From Natronosalvus rutilus (GTDB lineage Archaea > Halobacteriota > Halobacteria > Halobacteriales > Natrialbaceae), in the NCBI RefSeq assembly GCF_024204665.1, contig NZ_CP100355.1, forward strand, positions 2,213,451 to 2,277,450: a DNA stretch of 64,000 nt, in the 5' to 3' direction. Under the pieces are notes generated by a model. That model was not told the origin of the DNA. It worked only from the letters and a program-made list of their open reading frames with translations, and ran no database searches. Made by a program: the position numbers and the translations under genes. This document shows positions 17,582-26,843 of this stretch, in pieces (position 1 is the first letter of the stretch; every line of letters begins with the position of its first letter).

Positions 17582-18595
17582 TCATAGCTGCGTTGAGAGG
17601 AACCTTTCAAGCGGCCAACGTGGTGTGTGATCCTGTGATTCATCTGTATACCCTAACCGGAAAAGATGCTGTGAAATACCGTCAGTAATTCCAACCTGAG
17701 TACCAAGCCTCTCTCGTTTTTCGGGGATTTCCAAAATCTGACTCATTGGATGGGTGACGAGATCGTCGGCGCTGGCAGCAAGGGCTAGCCGTTCGTAAGC
17801 TTGTCCAGCTTTGACTCGCGCCGGTGGGTCGTCGGTTGACGTGACGAGAAGTCCGATGATGGGTGCGCTTCGAACCAGCTCCGAATTTTTCTGACTCTCA
17901 CGATCACCGAGGTCGAAATGAGTTACAACAGATTGTGCAATACGAGCCATAAGCCACGACTGGCCCAGCGCGCCGATCCCAACCCAGTAGCCGAGTTCTT
18001 TCCGGTACTCCGAATTGTTCATCTGGATCTGATCTGCTTCTGCCTGTAGCTCCCCGATTGATCGCTTTAGACCTGGCTCATCGATCAAATAAAGTGACAC
18101 GACGTCTTCGAGAATGCTCTGGTGGAGCGTATCTCGCGTGGGTTGGGGAAGCGATCGATCTTCGAACAGTGCATGGCTCGTGTATCGCTCCGTGATTTGC
18201 TTGAACAGCCCTCGTGGTCGGTCGCTCGATTGATTTCCATCCGAGTGAAGGGTCACGACGGCAATGGAATCGGTTTCTCCGGAATCGTGGTACTGGATTC
18301 GATAGTCGAATCCAAAATGCTCTGCTGCAATGCAGAAATTTTCGATGGCACAGCCGAGGCTGAGATGTAACTCCCGTTTGTCGTGATCAGCCACCTCTAG
18401 CCAGCGCGTCTCGTCGGCAAAGATCTGGATGCGGTCTTCGTCTATCGTGAATTGCCATGGCTGTGAATTGTGGCTGGATGGTGCCAAGATCGCGTATCGA
18501 AGCAGGAACCGTGCCTGCTCTTCGATTGGCTCGTCTGCCGGGAATTCGTCCTGATCGAGTTCCCAGACCGTGGTCGTTAGCTCGTCCGAGTTCAT
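17582..18595 (-). CDS. Acg-type nitroreductase-fold protein
   Basis: 337 residues. The start contains LLRYAILAPSSHNSQPWQFTI, the hallmark of the Acg/nitroreductase-like FMN-binding family, with LHLSLGCAIENFCIAAEHFG later. The C-terminal FRLGYTDESQDHTPRWPLE matches the family end. In mycobacteria Acg is a large nitroreductase-like protein that binds FMN but lacks usual nitroreductase activity, and a flavin-sequestering role has been proposed. The ATG at 18593-18595 gives the expected length. Confidence 0.85.
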   Translation of the reverse strand: MNSDELTTTVWELDQDEFPADEPIEEQARFLLRYAILAPSSHNSQPWQFTIDEDRIQIFADETRWLEVADHDKRELHLSLGCAIENFCIAAEHFGFDYRIQYHDSGETDSIAVVTLHSDGNQSSDRPRGLFKQITERYTSHALFEDRSLPQPTRDTLHQSILEDVVSLYLIDEPGLKRSIGELQAEADQIQMNNSEYRKELGYWVGIGALGQSWLMARIAQSVVTHFDLGDRESQKNSELVRSAPIIGLLVTSTDDPPARVKAGQAYERLALAASADDLVTHPMSQILEIPEKRERLGTQVGITDGISQHLFRLGYTDESQDHTPRWPLERFLSTQL

Positions 18596-18715
18596 GGCAC
18601 GACGTCACCAAGGACGGGCTTAACGCTCTGGATCGGTCTGTTGATCGAACTGATCATGAAGTTACTAGGTACGACGCCAGAGCGAAGACTGAAAGCCGCG
18701 TGTTACACGCAGCGA

Positions 18716-19423
18716 TCACGCACTACCGTCAGTCCCTGTTTGCCGGTCCGAGTAGATGCTTTCGTCTCGATCGAAGTGTTCAGCACGGGCTTTGATTCCA
18801 CGCATAAGGCCGCACTCCATGATGAAATGCGGGAGTTCATACGCTAGATAGCGGAGGACATATCCGAGGACTGTTCGGGTTTTCGGCTTTTGACCCCGGA
18901 CAATGAAACGTGTCGTCTCCTCGCTCGTCGGATCGAGATGGAACGTCCACGTCCCGCCATCGTATCCCTGGAGAACGAGCGTTCGGCCCGGTTCGATTCG
19001 TTTGACAGTCATCGCCGTGACTGGACTCTGTAACCAGTACTCTTCGTGAACCATGCGAATCGAATCTCCCTCCTCCAGTTCCTGAAGTTCCGGGACGATT
19101 CGATTGACGTTGTGGATATCCGCACCGGCGAGATTTTCAAGCCAGGTGTAACTGTAGAAGCCACCGCGTCCCTGTCCGAGTTGCACGATCCACGGCCATA
19201 CGTCCTCACTTGCCGTCTCGACTGTGATCGCGCGGGTGGTTTTCTCGCTCGGTTCGGGGACGAGGTCGTCGCCTGGCAGCCGCCGGCTGATCTCCTCGTC
19301 GGTGGCGCCCCACGTCCTGTGCCACGGCCGGAGAAGAAAGTGATAACTCGTTACGAGCCCGGCCAACAGGAGCAGAATTACCGTGCCGTCGTGCCGACGC
19401 GTTGCCGTCAAAGAGAAATCCAT
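18716..19423 (-). CDS. SRPBCC-family membrane-anchored protein
   Basis: 235 residues. One N-terminal membrane segment (about 12-31) precedes a START/polyketide-cyclase-like fold: [36 protein letters not shown], then [12 protein letters not shown] and [10 protein letters not shown]. The [14 protein letters not shown] motif is typical of a subgroup of SRPBCC proteins. The ATG at 19421-19423 is preferred over an upstream extension because GGAG sits about 8 bases upstream. Ligand is unknown. It is upstream of the nitroreductase-like gene on the same strand. Confidence 0.85.
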   Translation of the reverse strand: MDFSLTATRRHDGTVILLLLAGLVTSYHFLLRPWHRTWGATDEEISRRLPGDDLVPEPSEKTTRAITVETASEDVWPWIVQLGQGRGGFYSYTWLENLAGADIHNVNRIVPELQELEEGDSIRMVHEEYWLQSPVTAMTVKRIEPGRTLVLQGYDGGTWTFHLDPTSEETTRFIVRGQKPKTRTVLGYVLRYLAYELPHFIMECGLMRGIKARAEHFDRDESIYSDRQTGTDGSA

Positions 19424-19577
19424 TGTTTCTTCTCCTCGTCGAGAATGCGTAGCTGACTTGGGTTGTGCGCGTTGATATATTCGCCTCGGTATGGTTCCGA
19501 TCATGGCCCTCACTGTGACTGAGTAGGACTTCCACCGACTAATAACGGACATTGAGTTCGCCGGGCAGATCACTTGA

Positions 19578-19751
19578 TATCGACGATCTCATGATCTGCT
19601 ACTTGATTCGGATTATCTAGACAATACTGACAATAATTTGATTACTGTGCTGGGTGCACATCTAGGATATGTACGAGACAATCCTTGTTCGTCGGGGTTA
19701 GCACTTGCCACTAAGAATGCAGCCGCAGAGTTACGAGAAGAGAAAGCATGA
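19578..19751 (+). pseudogene. 3' gene remnant overlapping the next start
   Basis: An open frame of 57 codons with no proper start codon. It ends LGYVRDNPCSSGLALATKNA, then AAELREEKA, and its TGA overlaps the ATG of the next gene (ATGA). The codon choice and charge pattern look protein-like. It may be the tail of a gene whose front is lost. No family is recognised. Confidence 0.3.
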
Positions 19752-19987
19752 CCGAAAAGTGTAAAATCGAACTATTGCCTGATGCAGAAACTCGCTACCG
19801 GTATCTTCAGGCCGGGTTTAGTATCATCGTCCTCATGTTCTTGATCGGACTGTTGGTGCTTGCAGTTCCAGCCCTGATCCCGATATCTGAAGTAATCGTG
19901 ATGCCAGCGTTGTTTGTTGGACTTGGCCTGCTTCTATACAGCGTCGGAACACACCTACACATTATCACTCAAATATGCTCGAAATGA
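19748..19987 (+). CDS. Small two-helix membrane protein
   Basis: 79 residues with two membrane segments (about 22-45 and 48-70). A polar head (TEKCKIELLPDAETRYRYLQ) comes before them. It precedes a potassium channel by about 95 bp on the same strand and may be an accessory of it; that is inference. No family recognised. Confidence 0.6.
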   Translation: MTEKCKIELLPDAETRYRYLQAGFSIIVLMFLIGLLVLAVPALIPISEVIVMPALFVGLGLLLYSVGTHLHIITQICSK

Positions 19988-20082
19988 GAGCAGGTGACGA
20001 GAAACAATCCTGAGAAGAGAACCGAGAAGCACCCAACTTGATGAAAGACCCAGCAGTCTTCGGCCATGGCGAGAATAGGTGA

Positions 20083-21435
20083 ATGGGAATGAGTATTGAT
20101 CGCTGGGCAACGAAGACGACGCGATGGTTAACGAAGCTGAGCCTCGGATATCGCATCGCAGTGTACGTCGTCATTGTGGCCGTCATCATGAGTGTCTACA
20201 CGGCCTTTTACTGGTACGGAATGGCCGTGTACGAGGACCGCAACCTCTCTCTCGCTGGCGCCCTCCAGACAGTCGTCCAGTCGTTGACGACCACAGGATA
20301 CGGGCAAGACGCACCGTGGGAAACGACGATCATGAACCTGTTCACGATTCTGATGCAGTTCACCGGCATCCTGCTCCTCTTTCTCCTCCTACCACTATTC
20401 GTCGTGCCCTGGTTCAGTCAGTTTCTCCAGCAACGGCGGTTCGATACCGTCGAGCCACTCGAAAATCACGTCGTAATCTCCGGACACACACCGCTCGTCC
20501 ACACGTTCATCACCGAGATTGAGTCACACGCTCATCAACACCCCTACGTAATCATTGAAACGGACCAAGATCGCGCGGTAGAGCTCCGCGATCTCGGACA
20601 CACCGTGTTACACGGCGATCCGGAATCCGAATCTGACCTCCGGAAAGCCTCGGTCGAGAAGGCACAGGCAGCGGTCGTCGCTGGCGACGATCAATTGACG
20701 CTGAACGCTGCGCTCGCTATCCGCGACGTGGCTCCGATGGTCCCGATAACCGCAACACTTGAGGACGCGACACTCCGGCAGTATCTGCACTCGGCTGGCG
20801 TCGAGTACGTCGTACAGCCACGACAGGTCATCGGGCAAGCGCTCGCCACGCACTATGCGATGAGCGAGGGAATGCAGTCCGATCGAATCGTTATCCTCGG
20901 TCACGGAACGGTCGGCAGTACCGTTCGGTCGGCGTTGGAAACCTGGGGTGCGGATCCGACCGTCGTAGATATTGACGAGGGCGAACACGTGGACGTCGTC
21001 GGTGACGCAACTATTACGAAGACACTTCAAGAGGCGGGCGTAAAAAACGCAGACGCAGTCATCATTTCGCTTCCTAAAGACCGACAAGCACTGTACGCAA
21101 CACTACTTGCCCGTGAGTTGAGTTCTACAGTCGATATTTTTGTGCGAGTGACAGAGAGCGAAGCAGTTGGACGAGTCAAACGAGCAGGCGCGGACTACGT
21201 ACTTGAGTTATCGGAGATCTCTGGACAGATGGTCGCTGCTGCTGTCCTCGACGAGCCCGTTAGCGGTACTGACAGTGATATTCTGTTCACTCGTCTGAGC
21301 GACCCGGACGTAGAACTCTCAGCGCTCGACATTGACCGCATCATCGGTGTCAGTCGAAATGAGGAGTTGCATCTCGCACCTGATCATGATTTCGAACTCC
21401 AACAAAACGATCTTCTCATCTACGTAAGAGAGTGA
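20083..21435 (+). CDS. RCK-gated potassium channel with two TrkA-N domains
   Basis: 450 residues. Two membrane helices (about 22-45 and 85-110) flank a pore loop whose filter is TTTGYG (69-74). Two Rossmann-type TrkA-N domains follow: the first starts ENHVVISGHTPLV near 128, the second DRIVILGHGTVGSTV near 267. A TrkA-C domain with LLIYVRE ends the chain. The architecture matches MthK/GsuK-like ligand-gated potassium channels. It sits in front of a CPA2 antiporter, suggesting a potassium-homeostasis pair. First ATG at 20083 used. Confidence 0.92.
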   Translation: MGMSIDRWATKTTRWLTKLSLGYRIAVYVVIVAVIMSVYTAFYWYGMAVYEDRNLSLAGALQTVVQSLTTTGYGQDAPWETTIMNLFTILMQFTGILLLFLLLPLFVVPWFSQFLQQRRFDTVEPLENHVVISGHTPLVHTFITEIESHAHQHPYVIIETDQDRAVELRDLGHTVLHGDPESESDLRKASVEKAQAAVVAGDDQLTLNAALAIRDVAPMVPITATLEDATLRQYLHSAGVEYVVQPRQVIGQALATHYAMSEGMQSDRIVILGHGTVGSTVRSALETWGADPTVVDIDEGEHVDVVGDATITKTLQEAGVKNADAVIISLPKDRQALYATLLARELSSTVDIFVRVTESEAVGRVKRAGADYVLELSEISGQMVAAAVLDEPVSGTDSDILFTRLSDPDVELSALDIDRIIGVSRNEELHLAPDHDFELQQNDLLIYVRE

Positions 21436-21555
21436 TACACCCAGCCGCTATCGATTCCGCCAGCTTGGCAAAAAGTCCGCTATTTCGCCGTGGAATTCGG
21501 CCCTTGTTGGTTTGTGACGCAAAGATATCGCCGAAAACGATCGGAGAGAGGATAG

Positions 21556-23640
21556 GTGAAGCGGTGGTATGACGTTTTGATCGGCGGTGAACTCCTAGTG
21601 ACGCTGTTTCAAACCATTCCTGTCGAAGATCCGATAACGATCTTCGCGTTGGCGATGATCATCTTTCTCGTCGCACCACTCCTCTTGGAACGCCATCGAT
21701 TGCCCGGCATTATCGGAATCATCCTCGTTGGGGCTGCGATCGGTCCGAATGCAGCTGGTATTATCGAGCGAGGGGATGCGATTGTTCTCCTCGGGGAGGT
21801 TGGACTGATCTATCTGATGTTCCTCGCCGGCGTCGAGATCGATATTAATAGGTTTTTTGATAACATCGGCCAGAGCATCATCTTCGGCGTTCTCGCATTC
21901 CTCATTCCTCAGGGAGTCGGTACCGTTTTCGGGATGTGGGTGTTCGGATTTTCGTTGCCAACGGCGTTATTGTTCGCGGCTATCTTCGCCTCGCATACGC
22001 TGCTCGCATATCCTGTTGCCCGTCAATTAGGGATCGTCGGCAATGACGCCGTCACAGCAACCATCGGCGGCACCGTGCTCACGAACGTACTCGCACTGCT
22101 CGTTCTCGTCATCGTCGTTGCTTCGGCGGAAGCACCCCTCGATTGGCTGTTTTGGGTGGAACTCGGGCTTGGCATCGCGCTGCTCTTCACCGGGATCTGG
22201 TATATCGTTCCGTGGCTCGGTCGCCGGTTCTTTCGGAGCCTCGCCGAAGAGAGTTATTTCGAGTTCCTGTTCGTCATGGCTGCTCTCTTCAGTTCAGCGG
22301 TTTTCGCTGAAGTAGTCGGAGCCGAACCCATTATCGGAGCGCTTGTAGCGGGACTGGCGCTCAACCGGCTCATCCCCGATCGAGGGCCGTTGATGAATCG
22401 CGTCCAGTTCGTTGGCAACGCGCTGTTCATCCCGTTCTTTCTCCTCTCGATAGGGTTGCTCGTTGATGTGACTGCGATTGTTGGGGGCCGCGAGTCGCTG
22501 CTGCTCGCCGGGGCACTGATCGGACTCACACTCGTTACGAAGTTCGTCGCGTCTTGGCTTACCGGCCTGCTGTACGCGTATGACCACGACCAGATCGGAA
22601 GCATGTTCGGGCTCTCGGTCGGACAGGCCGAAGCGTTAGCGATCGTGCTCATCGCGTTCGACGCTAGTATTCCCGGATTCGATACGGATATGATCAACGG
22701 CGCAGTGTTGATGATCCTCGTCGTGAGTCTGGTCAGTCCGATCGTGGTGGAGAAATACGGTCGAGCAGTCGTGACGAAAGACCGGCGAGGAAAACGCGAG
22801 TCGACCGACGTTCGCCAACGGATCCTCATTCCGTTTACTCCGGTCCCCGAGCACCACGAGAAGCTGATGAGGTATCACGAATCGCTGGTCGATCTAGCGT
22901 TATTTATCCGGGAGGAACAATCCACCGAACCGTTACACACGCTGGCGGTCGTCCACCCGGGACCGAAAACGGAACGAAAGGTTGCGACCGCCGATGCAGC
23001 AATCGCACACACGGAAGAGTATGCTGCCGGCGCAGAGGTGCCGGTAACGCTTCACACGCGGGTCGATCACAACATCGCCTCCGGGATCACTCGCGCAGCC
23101 GTTGAAAACCGGATCACGACGATCCTTCTCGACTGGGATGGGATGCGGCTCTATAGACAACCTCTCTTCAGTCAGACTACGCGGCAGGTTCTCGCATGGA
23201 CTGATCAACTCGTTCTCGTCTCCCGAATCAGGGCACCTCTCAATACCGTCTCCCGAATCGTCTTCGTGCTTCCACCCGAGCTGTCACATGATCCAAACTT
23301 CTACGAGGTCGGACAGACGATCGAACGAATCGCAGCGGGTACTGGAGCACCTATCCGAGCACTCGTCGTCGAGGAGTCGGAGGATCAATACGAGCAGTTG
23401 TTCGGGAAACTCAAATCGAACACGCCTATTGAGAGAGAATACATCGATGACTGGGAACAATTGATTCGGGTTCTTTCCGAAGACGTGACGGCGGACGATC
23501 TCGTGGTGTGTGCGAGCGCTCGCCGAAACACTATCGGTTGGCGACCGGATCTTCAAGAACTGACCGAACGCATCTCGTCGCTCACGCCGGGTGACTTCGT
23601 CGTAATTTATCCGCCGGTCGGTAGGGGTACCGATGAGTAG
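21556..23640 (+). CDS. CPA2 cation:proton antiporter with C-terminal universal-stress domain
   Basis: 694 residues. About 12 membrane helices form a Na+/H+ or K+/H+ exchanger of the CPA2/KefB type (PGIIGIILVGAAIGPNAAGII; LGEVGLIYLMFLAGVEID). About 270 C-terminal residues are cytoplasmic and UspA-like (DVRQRILIPFTP, ILLDWDGMRLY, RIVFVLPPELS), a layout found in haloarchaeal and cyanobacterial antiporters. The start is GTG at 21556 behind a GGAGAGAGGA ribosome site. It lies 120 bp after the RCK channel, probably the same functional unit. Stop codon TAG. Confidence 0.92.
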   Translation: MKRWYDVLIGGELLVTLFQTIPVEDPITIFALAMIIFLVAPLLLERHRLPGIIGIILVGAAIGPNAAGIIERGDAIVLLGEVGLIYLMFLAGVEIDINRFFDNIGQSIIFGVLAFLIPQGVGTVFGMWVFGFSLPTALLFAAIFASHTLLAYPVARQLGIVGNDAVTATIGGTVLTNVLALLVLVIVVASAEAPLDWLFWVELGLGIALLFTGIWYIVPWLGRRFFRSLAEESYFEFLFVMAALFSSAVFAEVVGAEPIIGALVAGLALNRLIPDRGPLMNRVQFVGNALFIPFFLLSIGLLVDVTAIVGGRESLLLAGALIGLTLVTKFVASWLTGLLYAYDHDQIGSMFGLSVGQAEALAIVLIAFDASIPGFDTDMINGAVLMILVVSLVSPIVVEKYGRAVVTKDRRGKRESTDVRQRILIPFTPVPEHHEKLMRYHESLVDLALFIREEQSTEPLHTLAVVHPGPKTERKVATADAAIAHTEEYAAGAEVPVTLHTRVDHNIASGITRAAVENRITTILLDWDGMRLYRQPLFSQTTRQVLAWTDQLVLVSRIRAPLNTVSRIVFVLPPELSHDPNFYEVGQTIERIAAGTGAPIRALVVEESEDQYEQLFGKLKSNTPIEREYIDDWEQLIRVLSEDVTADDLVVCASARRNTIGWRPDLQELTERISSLTPGDFVVIYPPVGRGTDE

Positions 23641-23762
23641 CCGCAGTTGTCGATGGAATACAAACGCTCGAATTACCGAAATTTGTGAGAGTGAGATTCC
23701 TTCAAAACCGCGGATGAATGGTGAGAGAAACAACTGTAGCGATCGCAATCGTAGAGTAGGGT

Positions 23763-23935
23763 ATGAGCCTTTTCGAAGTAGGTATCCCACTTACTGTCCT
23801 ATTTGTTGTGTTTGGACTGATTGTCGGTATCCTCTTTGGGTTCTTCGGGATGGGGGAGTTTCTTTGTTACCCCTTCCCTTCTCGTTTTCGGGCATTCCGC
23901 CCCTTCTGCCGTCGGAACTGGACCCCGGATACACT
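23763..23935 (+). pseudogene. TauE/SafE-family N-terminal remnant
   Basis: Begins MSLFEVGIPLTVLFVVFGLI and GILFGFFGMGG, then after a one-base shift continues SFFVTPSLLVFGHSAPSAVG. The intact gene at 24052-25032 has the same stretch (LIGILFGFFGMGGSFLVTPALLVVGYPAPVAVG). Only about 55 of the expected 320 codons remain. It is a degraded second copy placed head to head with the intact gene's 3' end. Confidence 0.75.
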
Positions 23936-24051
23936 CGAACAAATCACATCCGCTACCGCCGAAACGGATTTAGAGAAGCCACAAGGTCCAGAGGATAGTC
24001 TACCGTTCGGTCTTCGGCCACTCCTCCCGAACTGTACCGGTAGTTAGTGAG

Positions 24052-25032
24052 TCAAGGGTGACCCACGCTCTCGATTTTCCTGAGCGCAGCAATCGACGTG
24101 CGGACAATCGCACCACTGACCAAGACCGCGGTTCCAAAGATGAGGACTGTACTCACGGTTTCAAGCAGTTCAACGCCGTACACAATACTCACCTGCTTAC
24201 TTGCGGTGGCGACACCCCCTGAGAGCAACATCACTGCGAAGCACCCCTTGATGTCAGCCTCGTTTACCAGCTGCGTCGCACTCACACCGATACGAGCGCC
24301 GAGCGCGCTCCCGCAGAGTAACGCGGCGACAACGGGAATATTGACGGCGTTCGACTGGGCGTAGACGAACGTCCCGAACGCACCCGAAACCGAGATCTGG
24401 AGGATGCTGGTCCCAGCAGCAATTGCAGTAGGAATGCCGAACCCGTAGACCATGACGGGGAGCAGAAGGAATCCCCCACCAACACCGAGACATCCAGAGA
24501 GAATGCCGATGGCCGACCCAACGACAAGGATAACCCACGCCGAGACGGTCGCACCGCCAGGTAGCGCCACCATCGGTGGGAGCATGATGGCATGAACCCT
24601 GGAAGCGACTCGGCCCGTGCTCGCATCTGTACCGCCAGTGCGGGCATCTCGGAGGACAGAGAGGCCGACGACACCAAGAAGTCCGACGTACGCCACGCTG
24701 ATGACGGCGTCAGCGCTGCCGAGATCCGCAAGCAAGAATACGACCCGAGTGCCGACCTCGATACCGAACGTCATTCCGAGAATCATCACCGCCGCCAGTG
24801 TGTAACTGACCTGGCCGTGATCGCGGTGTCTGAGTGCACCGATGACACTGGTGCCGAAGACGAACGCGAGTCCGCTCCCGACGGCCACCGGTGCCGGATA
24901 TCCGACCACCAACAGTGCTGGCGTCACGAGAAACGACCCGCCCATCCCGAAGAAGCCGAAGAGAATGCCGATGAGCAGGCCGAATCCGACGAAGAGACAG
25001 ATCATCGAGATACCGAGGCCGAGGAGTTCCAT
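24052..25032 (-). CDS. TauE/SafE-family sulfite exporter
   Basis: 326 residues, eight to nine membrane helices in two repeats. The repeats share GFFGMGGSFLVTPALL (near 30-45) and GCLGVGGGFLLLPVM (near 188), the family signature. Members export sulfite, sulfoacetate or related oxyanions. The gene lies 2 bp after the small membrane protein at 25035-25277, which in turn overlaps the FAD oxidase at 25270, so the three make one operon. Confidence 0.9.
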   Translation of the reverse strand: MELLGLGISMICLFVGFGLLIGILFGFFGMGGSFLVTPALLVVGYPAPVAVGSGLAFVFGTSVIGALRHRDHGQVSYTLAAVMILGMTFGIEVGTRVVFLLADLGSADAVISVAYVGLLGVVGLSVLRDARTGGTDASTGRVASRVHAIMLPPMVALPGGATVSAWVILVVGSAIGILSGCLGVGGGFLLLPVMVYGFGIPTAIAAGTSILQISVSGAFGTFVYAQSNAVNIPVVAALLCGSALGARIGVSATQLVNEADIKGCFAVMLLSGGVATASKQVSIVYGVELLETVSTVLIFGTAVLVSGAIVRTSIAALRKIESVGHP

Positions 25033-25034
25033 GG

Positions 25035-25277
25035 TCAGGTTCTCACGAGGATTTCACGGGCGGCCGGGCTAGCAACCCGCGCCAGCGCCCCGTATCCGAC
25101 GTACAGCACGAGTGCCTCCACCAGAACGAAACCGACCGTAGCAGCAGCCTGCCCGGACTCACTGAACACGAGATCAACCAGTAGAACGCTCAGCGGTAAT
25201 ACCATTATACCCAACAGAACGACCCTGGCTGTCGATACCCGCCAGACTGCCACGGATTCGTCGTCTTGATCACTCAT
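25035..25277 (-). CDS. Small TauE-associated membrane protein
   Basis: 80 residues with two membrane helices (about 18-37 and 44-65). The second half (GFVLVEALVLYVGYGALARV) resembles short haloarchaeal membrane proteins often coupled to TauE-type exporters (DUF7512-like). It overlaps the upstream FAD-oxidase stop by 8 bp and ends 2 bp before the exporter start, so translational coupling is likely. A subunit or chaperone role for the exporter is inferred from position. Confidence 0.7.
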   Translation of the reverse strand: MSDQDDESVAVWRVSTARVVLLGIMVLPLSVLLVDLVFSESGQAAATVGFVLVEALVLYVGYGALARVASPAAREILVRT

Positions 25278-26703
25278 GGCATTCCCCGCCGTCGGTCTGA
25301 GCGTTTTCGGACGGCGTGATATTCTGATTAAGACTGAAGAGGTTGGTCGGATCGTACTCGTCCTTCAGCGCAACCAACCGCTCGTACGTTGGTCCGAACG
25401 TGGACCGCATCATGTCCTCGCCTTCCTTGAGGAATCCCGGAAAGTTGAGGTAAACCGACCCGTCCGAGAACTGCCGCATGTCGTCGAGACAGTCACGCAC
25501 CCACTCGAGATTCGCATCGTCGTCCACCGGGTGTTCCCAGTTCGCTTCGACGCCCAGCAGGAAGGGCGCGTGCCGCCCCGCGAACGCACTGTCCTCGAGG
25601 CCAACCTGGGCGATTGCGCCATCCAACTGCCAGACATCCACTGTCGAGAGCGGTGACGGTGATACATCGGACCAGTAGACGATTCGATCGATGGCGGACT
25701 CCGATAGGCCATCGAGGTACAGCGACTTCCAGTAGTAGCGCATCCCGTCGGGGTAATCCTCGTCAAAGAGTTGCTGGAACTCCACGTACGGCATCGGTCC
25801 GCTGAAGTCGGCGATCGGCTCGGCGATCTCTCGCAAGGGTGCCAGTGTGCGTTCGCCGTCCGCGACCGAGCCCGCATAACAGCCCGCGATTGCTATTTTG
25901 GATTCGTGCACCGCGTCTGTTGGGAAAAGGTCCTCGTCGGGCATCATACCGGACAACGTGAGCAAGCTGACTTCCGGGGGCGCATCCGCGACGTAGTCGC
26001 GGTAGGCTTCCAACACCTCGACCATCCGGTCACCCGAATAGAACACGAGACAAATCGCCACCTCAGGTCCGACCGGGTGGAGGTCGAACTCGAAGCCGGT
26101 GACCACCCCGAAGTTGCCGCCGCCACCACGGAGTCCCCAGAAGAGGTCCGGGTTCTCATCCCCGCTGGCGGTCAGGTACTCGCCGTCCGCCGTGACCAGA
26201 TTTACGGATGCGAGGTTGTCACAGGTCAAGCCGTACTTGCAGCGAAGATGACCGATGCCACCACCGAGCGTCAGTCCCGCAACCCCCGTCTCCGAGACGG
26301 CTCCACCGGGCGTTGCCAGCCCGAAGGCCTGAGTTTCGCGGTCCACGTCTGCCCACGTGGCACCGGCTTGGACCCATGCCGTCCGTGCGTCAGGGTCTAC
26401 CCGTACACTTTGCATCTCGGAGAGGTCGATGACGAGTCCGTCGTCGCAGACAGCGGTTCCAGCGACGTTGTGGCCACCGCCACGTACCGCGACCAGGAGT
26501 TCGTTCTCGCGCGCGAAATCCACCGCGCTGATGACGTCTTTGACGCCTCGACATCGGGCAATCAGGGCCGGACGCTTGTCGATCATCCCGTTCCAGACCG
26601 AGCGCGCATTGTCGTAGTCAGCGTCGTCGGGACGAATCAGATCGCCGTGGAATCCTGCTTCGAACTGTTCGAGCTGTTCGAGAGGGATAGCGTGTTGTGC
26701 CAT
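25270..26703 (-). CDS. FAD-linked oxidoreductase (berberine-bridge type)
   Basis: 477 residues. The FAD-binding PCMH domain shows VAVRGGGHNVAGTAVCDDGLVIDLS (residues about 70-95), TPGGAVSETGVAGLTLGGGIGHL and WGLRGGGGNFGVVTGFE. The C-terminal BBE segment has RLVALKDEYDPTNLFSLNQNI. The histidine in GGGHN is the usual 8-alpha FAD attachment point. The family oxidises alcohols, sugars or alkaloid-like substrates with O2. It heads the operon with the small membrane protein and TauE, so a sulfonate or similar substrate is possible but not shown. Divergent from the FilR1-like regulator. Confidence 0.9.
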   Translation of the reverse strand: MAQHAIPLEQLEQFEAGFHGDLIRPDDADYDNARSVWNGMIDKRPALIARCRGVKDVISAVDFARENELLVAVRGGGHNVAGTAVCDDGLVIDLSEMQSVRVDPDARTAWVQAGATWADVDRETQAFGLATPGGAVSETGVAGLTLGGGIGHLRCKYGLTCDNLASVNLVTADGEYLTASGDENPDLFWGLRGGGGNFGVVTGFEFDLHPVGPEVAICLVFYSGDRMVEVLEAYRDYVADAPPEVSLLTLSGMMPDEDLFPTDAVHESKIAIAGCYAGSVADGERTLAPLREIAEPIADFSGPMPYVEFQQLFDEDYPDGMRYYWKSLYLDGLSESAIDRIVYWSDVSPSPLSTVDVWQLDGAIAQVGLEDSAFAGRHAPFLLGVEANWEHPVDDDANLEWVRDCLDDMRQFSDGSVYLNFPGFLKEGEDMMRSTFGPTYERLVALKDEYDPTNLFSLNQNITPSENAQTDGGECHE

Positions 26704-26843
26704 ACAAAATCATAGGACAGCACAGCTGTTGGCCTCACCTATCGAGTAGGGTTCGGTATCGAGAGCACCGTTTCAGGCAGTGAGACGAATTCCGTAGCGC
26801 GTACGGGATAGAGTTACAATCAGTGACAACCTCTATCTAGCGA

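Noticed and set aside
24592-26715. Long plus-strand frames at 24592-25269 and 25771-26715
   Set aside because: Antisense to TauE and the FAD oxidase, which have clear domain motifs; the shadow frames have none.
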